Notes under the pieces: model-generated
Database searches by the model: none
What the model was told of the DNA's origin: nothing
What the model saw: the letters and a program-made list of their open reading frames with translations, nothing else
Position numbers and translations under genes: made by a program
Part shown: positions 56,554-64,000 of the stretch, piece by piece
Numbering within the stretch: the first letter of the stretch is position 1
How the letters are laid out: the number at the start of each line of letters is the position of its first letter
Source of the DNA: Labrys miyagiensis
Lineage (GTDB): Bacteria > Pseudomonadota > Alphaproteobacteria > Rhizobiales > Labraceae
Length of the DNA stretch: 64,000 nucleotides
Direction of reading: 5' to 3'
Assembly (NCBI RefSeq): GCF_030160835.1
Contig: NZ_BSPC01000096.1
Span: forward strand, 121,135-185,134

Positions 56554-57151
56554 ATTCCGCCCACCAGTCCCGCGCCAGCTCGAGGTCCCGCTGCAGCAGC
56601 CCGTGCCCGGCCGGCAACACCTCGTGTCTGACCTCGGCGCCCGCCTGGCGTAGCAGGTTCGCCAGCCGTTCGACCTTGGCGGCCGGCGCCATCGGGTCTG
56701 CCTGGCCTGAGAGGATCAGCACCGGCTTGCCGGCGAGATCCGGCAGGCTGTCCGGCTCGAAGGGCAGCGTGGCGCGCATCAGGATGGCGCCGGACAACAC
56801 CTCCGGGCGGAGCAGCAGCAGCGAGGCTGCGATATTCGCGCCGTTGGAAAAGCCGAGAGCGACCGGCGGCTCGATGCCATAGGTCCTGCCGGCCTCGACC
56901 ACGAAGTCGGCGAGCGCCTGCGTGCGGGCCTTGAGATCGGGGATGTCGAATACGCCCTCCGCCATGCGGTGGAAGAAGCGGTTGGCCGGGCCTTCCCGAA
57001 CCTGGCCGCGCGGCGAAAGCAGCGGGGCGCCCGGTGCGATGGCGCGACTGAGGTCGATCAGGTCGTGCTCGTCGCCGCCTGTGCCGTGCAGGAGCAGGAG
57101 GCCCTTGGAGCTGGGGCCCGGTTCGAAACGATGGATGTGGGAGAGGGTCAT
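56522..57151 (-). CDS. Phospholipase/carboxylesterase-type alpha/beta hydrolase
   Basis: 209 residues of the carboxylesterase 2 group. Oxyanion LLLLHGTGGDEHDL, nucleophile Ser in ALGFSNGANIAASLL, Asp in ILSGQADPMAPAAKVE, His in VLPAGHGLLQRD. The ATG at 57151 (MTLSHIHRFEPG) is chosen because sequence upstream is repeat-derived. The last residues (GSADILSAS) are encoded by the right arm of palindrome D, so the native C-terminus probably ended near WW or was altered by the repeat. Substrate unknown. Confidence 0.9.
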   Translation of the reverse strand: MTLSHIHRFEPGPSSKGLLLLHGTGGDEHDLIDLSRAIAPGAPLLSPRGQVREGPANRFFHRMAEGVFDIPDLKARTQALADFVVEAGRTYGIEPPVALGFSNGANIAASLLLLRPEVLSGAILMRATLPFEPDSLPDLAGKPVLILSGQADPMAPAAKVERLANLLRQAGAEVRHEVLPAGHGLLQRDLELARDWWAESGSADILSAS

Positions 57152-57156
57152 GGCTG

Positions 57157-57284
57157 CTGGGAGCGCGGACGTCTTGTCCGCTCCTGGAAATGGTGAAGGT
57201 AGGGAAGGAAGCGCGGACATCTTCGTCTGCCTCTCAACCGCAAGCATTGCGGCTCAAGAGCGGACTGGAAGTCCGCGCTCCCAG
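57157..57284. repeat. Mosaic palindrome F
   Basis: 27-bp arms 57157-57183 and 57258-57284 start CTGGGAGCGCGGAC and pair at both ends with differing centres (GTCTTGTCC versus GGACTGGAA). A third partial copy, GGAAGCGCGGACATCTTCG, lies at 57207-57225. It fills the gap between two leftward genes, from 5 bp before the esterase start to 1 bp short of the dioxygenase stop. Confidence 0.8.
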
Positions 57285-57285
57285 G

Positions 57286-58233
57286 TTAGTCGATATCCGG
57301 CAGGGCCGCTTCGATCTGGCTGCGATAGGCTTCGTACTGCGCCGGCAGTTTGAGCACGGTGCCCAAAGTGTCGACGCTTTCGTCCACCGCAAAACCGGGA
57401 TCGTCGGTGGCGATCTCGAAGATGGTGCCGCCGGGCTCGCGGAAATAGACGGAGCGGAAATAGTTCCGATCCTTCTGTTCCGTGGTGCCAACGCGCATCG
57501 CATCGAGCGCCTCGACCAGGGCTTGCTGCTCGGCATCACCCGTCGCCCGGAAGGCGACATGGTGGATCGAGCCGGCACCCATGGATGGGCGGATACGCGT
57601 GGCGTCGACGATGACATCGACATGGCCGCCGATGACGCCATCCGCCTTGCTGTAGCGGCTGACCTTGTCCTCCTTGCCGACGGGCATAAAGCCGAACACG
57701 TCGGTGAGGACCCTGGCGGTGCCTTCCTCGGCCGAGACGTGCAGCGTCACGCCGTGGAAACCGCCGACCGCATGCTCGACCGGGATCGGATTGCCCGCCC
57801 AGTTTGCGCCCTCCGGCGTGCCGGCGGCGACGAGCTCGAGGCGAATGCCATCGGGATCGGAGAAGGCGATCAGTTCCTCGCCGAAGCGCTTGGCCTCCTC
57901 ATAGGCGATGCCCATGCTGGCAAGGTGCCCGCGCCACCAGCCGAGCGAGCCCGCGGGAACGCGGAAGGCCACGGCCTGTGCCTCGCCTGTGCCCGGTTTG
58001 CCACGGTTGGCGCCAGCCCAGGAGAAGAAGGTCAGGATGGTGCCCGGCTTGCCGGTGGCATCACCGAAATAGAGGTGATGGGCGGTCGGATCATCGAAAT
58101 TGACGGTGCGCTTGACCAGGCGCAGGCCAAGCACGTCGCGATAGAAGCGGATGTTGGCGCGGCCGTCGGCCGTGATTGCAGTAATATGGTGAATCCCGGC
58201 GCTGTGGACGCCGGTGGAAATGGTGTTGCTCAT
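57286..58233 (-). CDS. Ring-cleaving dioxygenase, two-domain glyoxalase family
   Basis: 315 residues with two vicinal-oxygen-chelate modules, similar to MhqO/LinE-type extradiol enzymes. Metal ligands probably include the His of GIHHITAIT and SIHHVAFRA and the Glu of GGTIFEIATDD. FYRDVLGLRLVKRTVNFDDP and FSDPDGIRLELV are typical. The ATG at 58233 follows GGAGGG at 8 bp. It is divergent from an unknown gene at 58564 across a 330-bp region rich in palindromes. Confidence 0.9.
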   Translation of the reverse strand: MSNTISTGVHSAGIHHITAITADGRANIRFYRDVLGLRLVKRTVNFDDPTAHHLYFGDATGKPGTILTFFSWAGANRGKPGTGEAQAVAFRVPAGSLGWWRGHLASMGIAYEEAKRFGEELIAFSDPDGIRLELVAAGTPEGANWAGNPIPVEHAVGGFHGVTLHVSAEEGTARVLTDVFGFMPVGKEDKVSRYSKADGVIGGHVDVIVDATRIRPSMGAGSIHHVAFRATGDAEQQALVEALDAMRVGTTEQKDRNYFRSVYFREPGGTIFEIATDDPGFAVDESVDTLGTVLKLPAQYEAYRSQIEAALPDID

Positions 58234-58563
58234 GGAAGCTGCCCTCCAGCTTGCCGTCCTGCAAACCCGGAGGATGCCGGATTCTCGCAAAAAATCTTTC
58301 TGTATCAAACAGATGAAGCGTAGAGCTGACGGCTGGTCTCCGTTCGCTTCGTTGGCGCTAAAATAGCGATTCTTGCAGGCCTGCAAAGATGTGCAAAACT
58401 GGTTTGCATCGCAGCAATGCCACAGCTTTGTGGCAAAACGCACATTGTTTGGCCACCTCCTCACGATAAGGTCCCGCATTAACGCAGCTTTGAGTGATGC
58501 ATGCTCAAAGTGGCCTCATGAGGCGCCGGGGGAATTGGCGCAAACATTTGCAAGGCTAGACCA
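58234..58563. other. Divergent intergenic region with palindromes
   Basis: 330 bp between divergent genes. It contains three palindromes within 62 bp (58373-58434) and GCAAA-CA-TTTGC at 58540-58551. No gene is evident. Confidence 0.55.
58373..58434. promoter_or_regulatory. Cluster of three palindromic sites
   Basis: TTGCAGGCCTGCAA (58373-58386) is a perfect palindrome. TGCAAA-ACTGG-TTTGCA (58392-58408) and GCCACA-GCTT-TGTGGC (58419-58434) are spaced ones. Repeated TTTGCA half-sites resemble those reported for short-chain fatty-acyl regulators (ScfR/PccR) of propionyl-CoA genes, which are close by. The link is an inference. Confidence 0.5.
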
Positions 58564-59394
58564 ATGGTGACGTCACCAATCGCAACCCTGGTGCAGCCCG
58601 CTTTGGAGCGCGGTGCGATCGAGGAATCCGAAATCGGGCAAATGTACCGGCGTTGGCAAGGCGGTGAGCCGCTCCAGGCCGCCGACGCCGACGCCCTGTT
58701 CGCCCTCCAGGGCAGGCTGGCAGGCCGCAACGCCAGCTTCAATGCCCTCTTCGAAGACATGCTGACATCCTATATCTTGGAGAATGGCGAGCCCAAGGGT
58801 GGCATCTCCCGAGAGCAGGGCGCCTGGCTGCTCTCCATGCTGGATGGTGGCGAAGGGCTGGTAGCCAATGCTGCCGAGCTCGAACAGCTGATCAAGCTGA
58901 TCGAGACGGCCGGCAGCGTGCCCGCCGATCTTGCCAGCTTCGCGCTGCACCAGATCCAGCACTCGGCCATGACGGGTGAGGGGCCCGCGGCGCTCGGCCG
59001 CATTCACTTCTCGCGCGTGGTCGATGCCCGGGATATCGCGAACCTCGCCCGGCTGCTGCAGGTCGCCAAGGGCGACAAGCGCCGCATCATATCGCGCCCG
59101 GAAGCCGATATCCTGTTCGAGATGGCCGAAGGCTGCACCGGCACCAACGATCCGGCCTGGGATGGCCTGTTCGCCGAGACGATCCAGGCCCATCTGCTCG
59201 CCACCAACGACACGCACGGCCTGTCGATGACGACGCCGGTGAAGCTCGACGACCGCGACAGCGCCTGGCTCAGCCGACGCATCCAGCATGACGGCATCGT
59301 CAGCCGCGCCGAGCGCGCGCTGCTGGCCCTGGTCGACCCCCGCCAGATGGCGGCAACCAACAACTGGGACAAGTCGATCTGCCAGATGATCTGA
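58564..59394 (+). CDS. Unknown protein with two-fold internal repeat
   Basis: 276 residues, no signal peptide or membrane helix. Residues about 18-112 and 153-257 look like two copies of one unit: both contain ADxLFxx, an acidic (F/W)xxLFxE block (FNALFEDMLTSY; WDGLFAETIQAH), a WL motif (AWLLSML; AWLSRRI), then DG.V and a Glu-Leu helix. No family was recognised; the helical DG-rich pattern is reminiscent of TerB or EF-hand-like folds but without clear ligands. It lies between the dioxygenase and pccA and ends in a terminator. Confidence 0.75.
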   Translation: MVTSPIATLVQPALERGAIEESEIGQMYRRWQGGEPLQAADADALFALQGRLAGRNASFNALFEDMLTSYILENGEPKGGISREQGAWLLSMLDGGEGLVANAAELEQLIKLIETAGSVPADLASFALHQIQHSAMTGEGPAALGRIHFSRVVDARDIANLARLLQVAKGDKRRIISRPEADILFEMAEGCTGTNDPAWDGLFAETIQAHLLATNDTHGLSMTTPVKLDDRDSAWLSRRIQHDGIVSRAERALLALVDPRQMAATNNWDKSICQMI

Positions 59395-59420
59395 GATCGA
59401 TATATCCGAGCCAAGCGATT

Positions 59421-59446
59421 TGCCGGCCCCTGGGGCCGGCATTTTT
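59421..59446 (+). terminator. Rho-independent terminator
   Basis: TGCCGGC (59421-59427) pairs with GCCGGCA (59435-59441) around a CCCCTGG-like loop, followed by five T residues. It ends the unknown-repeat gene 26 bp after its stop. Confidence 0.85.
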
Positions 59447-59547
59447 GTTCACGTCGGCCTCGCACAGGGTACGACTCATTGCGCACGGGTGAAAACTGTG
59501 AGACGCCGTGAACGGACGTTTCCGTGGCATTTCAGGTGGTCGCCGGC

Positions 59548-61563
59548 ATGTTCTCGAAAGTTCTGATCGCCAATCGCGGCGAGATCGCCTGCCGAATCAT
59601 CAAGACAGCCCGCCGCATGGGCATCGCCACCGTTGCCGTCTATTCGGATGCCGACCGCGATGCCCTCCATGTCGAAATGGCTGACGAGGCCGTGCTCATC
59701 GGCCCGCCGGCAGCGGCCGAATCCTATCTGCGCATCGACAGGATCATCGCTGCCTGCCGGCAGACCGGAGCCGATGCCGTGCATCCGGGCTATGGTTTCC
59801 TGTCCGAGCGCGAGGCCTTCGCGAAGGCCCTGCAGGAGGCCGGCATCATCTTCGTCGGCCCCAATCCACATGCCATCGCGGCGATGGGCGACAAGATCGA
59901 ATCCAAGAAGGCGGCGGCCGCGGCCGGCGTTTCCACCGTGCCCGGCCATCTCGGCATCATCGAGGATGGCAAGGCCGCTATCCGCATCGCCGACGAGATC
60001 GGCTATCCCGTGATGATCAAGGCTTCCGCTGGCGGCGGTGGCAAGGGCATGCGCATCGCCTATTCGGCCGGCGAAGTGGAGGAGGGCTTCCGCCTGGCCC
60101 GGTCCGAAGCCAAGGCCTCCTTCGGCGATGATCGCGTCTTCGTCGAGAAGTTTATCGTCGAGCCGCGCCATATCGAGATCCAGGTTCTCGGCGACAAGCA
60201 CGGCAATGTCATTCACCTCGGCGAGCGCGAATGTTCGATCCAGCGCCGTAACCAGAAGGTCATCGAGGAAGCGCCGTCACCCTTGCTGGATGCCGAGACG
60301 CGGGCGCGTATGGGCGCGCAGGCAGTGGCTCTCGCCAAGGCCGTAAACTATGATTCTGCCGGTACGGTGGAATTCGTCGCCGGCCAGGACAAGAGTTTCT
60401 ACTTCCTCGAGATGAACACCCGCCTGCAGGTGGAGCATCCCGTCACCGAGCTTGTCACCGGCATCGACCTAGTCGAGCAGATGTTCCGCGTCGCCGCCGG
60501 TGAGAAGCTGGCGCTCAGGCAGTCCGACATGACGCTCGACGGCTGGGCGGTGGAATCGCGCGTCTATGCCGAGGATCCCGTACGCAACTTCCTGCCCTCG
60601 ATCGGCCGCCTCACGCAATACCGTCCGCCGGCCGAGCGGCGCGACAAGGGCATCACCGTTCGCAACGACACCGGCGTCTTCGAGGGCGGCGAGATCTCGA
60701 TCCATTATGACCCGATGATCGCCAAGCTCTGCACCCACGCGCCGACAAGGGCCGGCGCGATCGCCGCGATGTCGGATGCGCTCGACAGTTTTGCCATCGA
60801 GGGCATCCGCCACAACATCCCCTTCCTTTCGGCGCTGATGGAGCATCCGCGCTGGAAGGAGGGGCGGCTCTCCACCGCCTTCATCGCGGAGGAGTTTCCG
60901 AGCGGTTTTGCGCCGCCGGCGCCGGAAGGGGTGGTGGCCGATCGCCTCGCCGCGGTGGCCACGATGATCGACCACCTGCAGAACCAGCGCAAACGCCAGA
61001 TCAGCGGCCAGATGGCCGGGCGGGCGGTGACCTTCGACCGCACGCGGGTTGCCGTGCTCGGACAGGAGTCCTTCACCGTCGAGGTGGACGAGGCGCAGGG
61101 TGAGATGCAGGTCACCTTCCTCACCGTGGAAGGTTCGCCCGGGCGGCTCGTCATTCTGAGTTCGGACTGGAAGCCTGGTCAACCGGTTTGGGCCGGGCAG
61201 ATCGACGGCGAGGCCGTCTCCATGCTGGTCCGCTCCATTCCCAATGGTGTCGTCCTCGCTCATCGCGGTGCGGCGATCGACGTCCGCGTCTACACCAGGC
61301 GCGAGGCGGAGCTGGCGCGGCTGATGCCGGTCAAGACCAATGCCTCGCTCTCCACCGCCTTGCTCTGCCCCATGCCCGGCCTGGTGCGCACCATCGAGGT
61401 GAAGGAGGGCCAGGAGGTCAAGGCGGGCGAGGCGCTTTGCGTGGTCGAGGCCATGAAGATGGAAAACGTCCTGCGCGCCGAACGTGATGCCACCGTGAAG
61501 AAGATCCGGGTGAAGTCCGGCGACACGCTGGCGGTGGATGCCGTGATCATGGAATTCGTATAA
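59548..61563 (+). CDS. pccA: Propionyl-CoA carboxylase alpha (biotin) subunit
   Basis: 671 residues. The biotin carboxylase part (MFSKVLIANRGEIACRIIKT, ASAGGGGKGMRIA, EMNTRLQVEHPVTELVTGID) uses ATP and bicarbonate to carboxylate biotin. A linker domain follows, then the biotinyl domain with VVEAMKMENVLRA (biotin on the central Lys). Size and linker fit PccA rather than the shorter AccC. The ATG at 59548 follows AGGTGG; an in-frame GTG at 59524 is possible. It partners PccB at 54823. A palindromic repeat starts directly after the stop. Confidence 0.95.
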   Translation: MFSKVLIANRGEIACRIIKTARRMGIATVAVYSDADRDALHVEMADEAVLIGPPAAAESYLRIDRIIAACRQTGADAVHPGYGFLSEREAFAKALQEAGIIFVGPNPHAIAAMGDKIESKKAAAAAGVSTVPGHLGIIEDGKAAIRIADEIGYPVMIKASAGGGGKGMRIAYSAGEVEEGFRLARSEAKASFGDDRVFVEKFIVEPRHIEIQVLGDKHGNVIHLGERECSIQRRNQKVIEEAPSPLLDAETRARMGAQAVALAKAVNYDSAGTVEFVAGQDKSFYFLEMNTRLQVEHPVTELVTGIDLVEQMFRVAAGEKLALRQSDMTLDGWAVESRVYAEDPVRNFLPSIGRLTQYRPPAERRDKGITVRNDTGVFEGGEISIHYDPMIAKLCTHAPTRAGAIAAMSDALDSFAIEGIRHNIPFLSALMEHPRWKEGRLSTAFIAEEFPSGFAPPAPEGVVADRLAAVATMIDHLQNQRKRQISGQMAGRAVTFDRTRVAVLGQESFTVEVDEAQGEMQVTFLTVEGSPGRLVILSSDWKPGQPVWAGQIDGEAVSMLVRSIPNGVVLAHRGAAIDVRVYTRREAELARLMPVKTNASLSTALLCPMPGLVRTIEVKEGQEVKAGEALCVVEAMKMENVLRAERDATVKKIRVKSGDTLAVDAVIMEFV

Positions 61564-61644
61564 TGGAGTGGCGGTCTCCGACCGCCATCGACACGTCCGG
61601 CAAGCACGGTGTTTCAAGGTTGGCAGTCGGAGACTGCCACTCCA
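61564..61644. repeat. Palindromic repeat H after pccA
   Basis: Arms 61564-61587 and 61621-61644 (24 bp, two compensating differences) carry GGCGGTCTCCGACCGCC and GGCAGTCGGAGACTGCC. The plan is the same as in the other composite palindromes, with a different core. It starts at the base after the pccA stop codon. Confidence 0.85.
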
Positions 61645-61693
61645 AAGTGGCGCTTTCCCGCCGTCTGGCAATCCCCACCGATGGAGCCGTGCC

Positions 61694-62368
61694 TTGAGCA
61701 TCTGGGATCAGTTCTTCAGCTGGGCGGCTGTCCCGGGCCATATCGCTTACACGATTATCGCCATATCCTATCTGCTCACCAATATCTTCTGGCTGCGGCT
61801 GGCGGCCGTGGTCGGCATCGGCTTCGAGATCGTCTATTTCCTGATCAGCGGCTCGGCGGTTTGGCCCAGCATTGCCTGGGATAGCGCCTTCATCCTGATC
61901 AATCTCGTCCAGCTCGGCATTCTCCTGCGCGATCGCTTCAGCCTGAAGCTTTCCGATGACCAGAAGGCCTTCATCAAGCCGATCGTCGGCGATCTCGACA
62001 AGGCGCAGGTGGCTCAGCTGCTGCGCACCGCCGAGTGGCGCACGCTACCGGCCGGGACCGTGATGACCGTCGAGGCCGAACCGGTGCGCGAGCTGACCTT
62101 CATCTGCCAGGGCCAGACGGAGGTGCGCGTGAAGGACCAACTCGTCGCCCATATCGGGGCAGGAGCCTTTGTGGGCGATGTCTCCTTCGCCACTGGAGTC
62201 ACGGCGACGGCGACCGTGACGACGGACGAAGCCGTGCGCGTGCTCGCCTTCGACCAGGAGAAACTGAAGACGCTGTGCAAGCGCGACGAGCAGATCGCCC
62301 ACGCGCTCTACCGGCGCATCGGCGGCGGTCTGGCCGACAAGATGCGCGTGGCGACGGGGCGGCTGTAG
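61694..62368 (+). CDS. Membrane protein with Popeye-like cNMP-binding domain
   Basis: 224 residues: about three N-terminal membrane helices (GHIAYTIIAISYLLTNIFWL, AAVVGIGFEIVYFLIS, AWDSAFILINLVQLGILL), then a cyclic-nucleotide-binding-like beta roll (LRTAEWRTLPAGTVMTVE, LTFICQGQTEVRV, IGAGAFVGDVSFATG). This order resembles bacterial Popeye-domain proteins. The conserved Arg of the classical phosphate-binding cassette is not evident, so the ligand is open. TTG at 61694 is chosen as start: GGAG lies 7 bp upstream and sequence before it is repeat-derived. Confidence 0.82.
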   Translation: MSIWDQFFSWAAVPGHIAYTIIAISYLLTNIFWLRLAAVVGIGFEIVYFLISGSAVWPSIAWDSAFILINLVQLGILLRDRFSLKLSDDQKAFIKPIVGDLDKAQVAQLLRTAEWRTLPAGTVMTVEAEPVRELTFICQGQTEVRVKDQLVAHIGAGAFVGDVSFATGVTATATVTTDEAVRVLAFDQEKLKTLCKRDEQIAHALYRRIGGGLADKMRVATGRL

Positions 62369-62392
62369 GCTTCCCCGGGATCGCAGGTTTTT

Positions 62393-62538
62393 TCCCGGGT
62401 GCGCGGACGTCCCGTCCGCTCTTGGAAGCGCTAGGTTTCCCAAGATGGGCAAGACGTCTACGGTCCCACGAAAGATTCGTTTGTACGCGCACAGCCACCG
62501 CGTTTCCAAGAGCGGACGGGACGTCCGCGCACCCGGGA
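62393..62538. repeat. Palindromic repeat I, 35-bp arms
   Basis: Perfect arms 62393-62427 and 62504-62538 contain GCGCGGACGTCCCGTCCGC and extend with CCCGGG at one end and TTGGAA at the other. The centre holds decayed module pieces (GACGTCTACGGTCCCA). A degenerate GGGATCGCAGG lies just upstream at 62378. Located between the Popeye-like gene and the DUF805 gene. Confidence 0.87.
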
Positions 62539-62582
62539 GAGAAAGTTGACTCTCTGCGTTGAAACGCCGTGTTAACCCCTCG

Positions 62583-63059
62583 ATGTTAAAGATAAAATCA
62601 GCTTGGCTTAACCGGATTGTCAGGACAATGCTGTCAGTCGTCATCCTGCGTTTGCTGTTCTCGCCGAACGGATCTGTCGACCGGGGCGCCTTCTCGATGG
62701 GCGTGCTGCTGCTGGCCCTCGCCGCGCTTGGCATCCATCACGGGATGCATGGCTGGGGCGGCCCCTTCGGTCTCGGCTCCTTTGTCTTCATGGCCGCTAT
62801 CGCCTGGTCGGCGCTCTGCCTGTCGCGCAAGCGCTTGCATGATTTCGGCTGGTCGGGCTTCGTCATCCCGATCTTCCTCGGCCTTTATCTCCTGGCCGTG
62901 GCCGGTGCGATCTTCTTCCTGAATCCCGAGGCACTCGCCTCCTGGCAGCAGACCCTTGCGACCTTCGGCCTGTTCAGCGGCCCGATGATCGGCTGGCTGA
63001 TCGCCCTTGCCATCATCCCCGGCAACGGTCTCGCTGCGACCGTCAAGGCGACCTGGTAA
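62583..63059 (+). CDS. DUF805 family membrane protein
   Basis: About 158 residues with three to four hydrophobic helices ([69 protein letters not shown]). The block [11 protein letters not shown] is the DUF805 signature, and [11 protein letters not shown] resembles its N-terminal motif. Starts at 62583 (ATG) or 62628 (ATG) are both possible; neither has a strong ribosome-binding site. Its 3' end overlaps lipB by 17 bp. Function unknown. Confidence 0.82.
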   Translation: MLKIKSAWLNRIVRTMLSVVILRLLFSPNGSVDRGAFSMGVLLLALAALGIHHGMHGWGGPFGLGSFVFMAAIAWSALCLSRKRLHDFGWSGFVIPIFLGLYLLAVAGAIFFLNPEALASWQQTLATFGLFSGPMIGWLIALAIIPGNGLAATVKATW

Positions 63060-63750
63060 GCGCCGGCCCGAAGATCGGCTCGAAGGCCGCGCGCAAGGCG
63101 AGATCGACATCCTCCATTGTCACGGGCAGACCGAGATCGACCAGGCTGGTCACGCCATGGTCGCGCACGCCACAAGGCACGATGCCGGAGAAATGCTCCA
63201 GATTCGGTTCGACATTGATGGCGATGCCGTGAAAGGACACCCAGCGCCGCAGGCGGATGCCGATGGCGGCGATCTTGTCCTCGGCGCCGTCCCCACGCTC
63301 AGGCCGGCGCACCCAGACGCCGACACGATCGTCGCGGCGCTCGCCCCGCACATGGAAAGCCCAGAGCGTTCCGATCAGCCAGGCTTCCAGCGCCGCCACC
63401 AGCAGGCGCACATCCTGCTTGCGGCGCTTGAGATCGAGCATGACATAGGCCACGCGCTGGCCCGGGCCATGATAGGTGTATTGCCCGCCGCGCCCGCTCT
63501 CATGCACCGGGAAGCGGTGCGGCGCCACAAGGTCCTCGCGCCGCGCCGAGGTGCCGGCGGTGTAGAGGGCGGGGTGCTCCAGCAGCCAGACGCACTCGCC
63601 CGCCTTGCCATCGGCGATGGCAGCCGCCCGCTCTTCCATTGCTGCCACGGTCTCAGCGTAGGGAAGCAGACCGGGCAGGATCTGCCATTCGACGGGAGGA
63701 GAATCGTCAAGGGGCAGGAAGATGCTGTCGAGCGCGTTGCGGCTGGTCAC
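63043..63750 (-). CDS. lipB: Octanoyltransferase LipB
   Basis: Transfers octanoyl from acyl carrier protein to lipoyl domains. About 235 residues. [39 protein letters not shown], the lysine in [13 protein letters not shown] and the acyl-accepting Cys in [15 protein letters not shown] are all present. No ATG exists upstream of the conserved region; GTG at 63750 ([14 protein letters not shown]) is the likely start. It converges on and overlaps the DUF805 gene. Confidence 0.93.
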   Translation of the reverse strand: MTSRNALDSIFLPLDDSPPVEWQILPGLLPYAETVAAMEERAAAIADGKAGECVWLLEHPALYTAGTSARREDLVAPHRFPVHESGRGGQYTYHGPGQRVAYVMLDLKRRKQDVRLLVAALEAWLIGTLWAFHVRGERRDDRVGVWVRRPERGDGAEDKIAAIGIRLRRWVSFHGIAINVEPNLEHFSGIVPCGVRDHGVTSLVDLGLPVTMEDVDLALRAAFEPIFGPALTRSP

Positions 63751-63855
63751 GAAACTTTGGTCCAAGGGGGCAGGGAGGCACGGAGCCCTGATATCGGTGG
63801 ATTCCGGGCCTTCGGCAAGGGTTGTCTCGGGAATGCACAGGGGAATCGGGTGAAG

Positions 63856-63905
63856 AGCGCGACGCAAGCCTCCCCCAGCTTCGTGGGGGAGGCTTGCGTC
63901 GCGCT
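63856..63905. repeat. 21-bp perfect hairpin upstream of lipB
   Basis: Arms 63856-63876 and 63885-63905 pair perfectly (AGCGCGACGCAAGCCTCCCC..), with an 8-nt loop AGCTTCGT. It lies 105 bp upstream of lipB. There is no T run on either side. It looks like a dispersed intergenic palindrome of a family different from the composite elements. Confidence 0.8.
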
Positions 63906-64000
63906 GGCTGAGACACGGCAACCGGTTTCCAGGACACAACTCCAGGACACGGCTTCGCCTTTCCGCGCCCTGTGCGGGCCGGAGCATGAAGAAGATCGAG

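Overview
The window is chromosomal DNA of an alphaproteobacterium, most likely a Hyphomicrobiales (Rhizobiales) member. Supporting signs are three porins of the Omp2a/Omp2b-like family, a 338-residue RpoA, a short-lid adenylate kinase, a separate PccA/PccB propionyl-CoA carboxylase locus, a single long RSH protein next to rpoZ, and GC-rich codon use. I cannot name the genus. No rRNA, CRISPR array, prophage or intact insertion sequence is visible.

Layout. (1) 1-8338 is a porin island: two near-identical tandem porins with the same terminator, then a divergent pair (TPR/ATP-grasp protein and a cysteine-synthase-like PLP enzyme), then a diverged third porin. (2) 8353-16252 holds a soluble lytic transglycosylase, dapA, smpB, a gene-poor stretch of about 0.95 kb, a PaiB-like protein, a family 5 uracil-DNA glycosylase, a GT11 fucosyltransferase and a NYN-domain nuclease-like protein. 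(3) 16684-26261 is a housekeeping run: rpoZ, rsh, pyrE, pdxJ, acpS, two tandem signal peptidases, rnc, era, recO and a secreted Tyr/Pro-rich protein. (4) 26467-43336 holds rlmB and, divergently, tRNA-Tyr, tRNA-Gly, tuf and the S10-spc-alpha ribosomal clusters with secY, adk, rpoA and rplQ. A 339-bp gap carrying a terminator-like hairpin separates rpsQ from rplN. (5) 43624-64000 is mixed: DegQ-like protease, rarA, a MocR regulator divergent from a PNPOx-like flavoprotein, two duplicated Gfa-like proteins with a DUF1127 protein and an ArsR regulator, rluC-like/HAD/ATP12, an aminotransferase, pccB, an esterase, a ring-cleaving dioxygenase, an unknown two-fold-repeat protein, pccA, a Popeye-like cNMP-binding membrane protein, a DUF805 protein and lipB.

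The most unusual signal is a set of composite palindromes made of interchangeable hairpin modules nested as inverted repeats. The four largest copies (26269, 46438, 53119, 56358) each fill the gap between two convergent genes almost to the base, and one supplies the C-terminal codons of a gene. Simpler copies lie at 43397, 57157, 61564 and 62393. Other points of interest are the recombination-prone porin pair, the TPR/ATP-grasp plus PLP-enzyme pair, the duplicated gfa unit with its control region, and clustered palindromes near the propionyl-CoA carboxylase genes.
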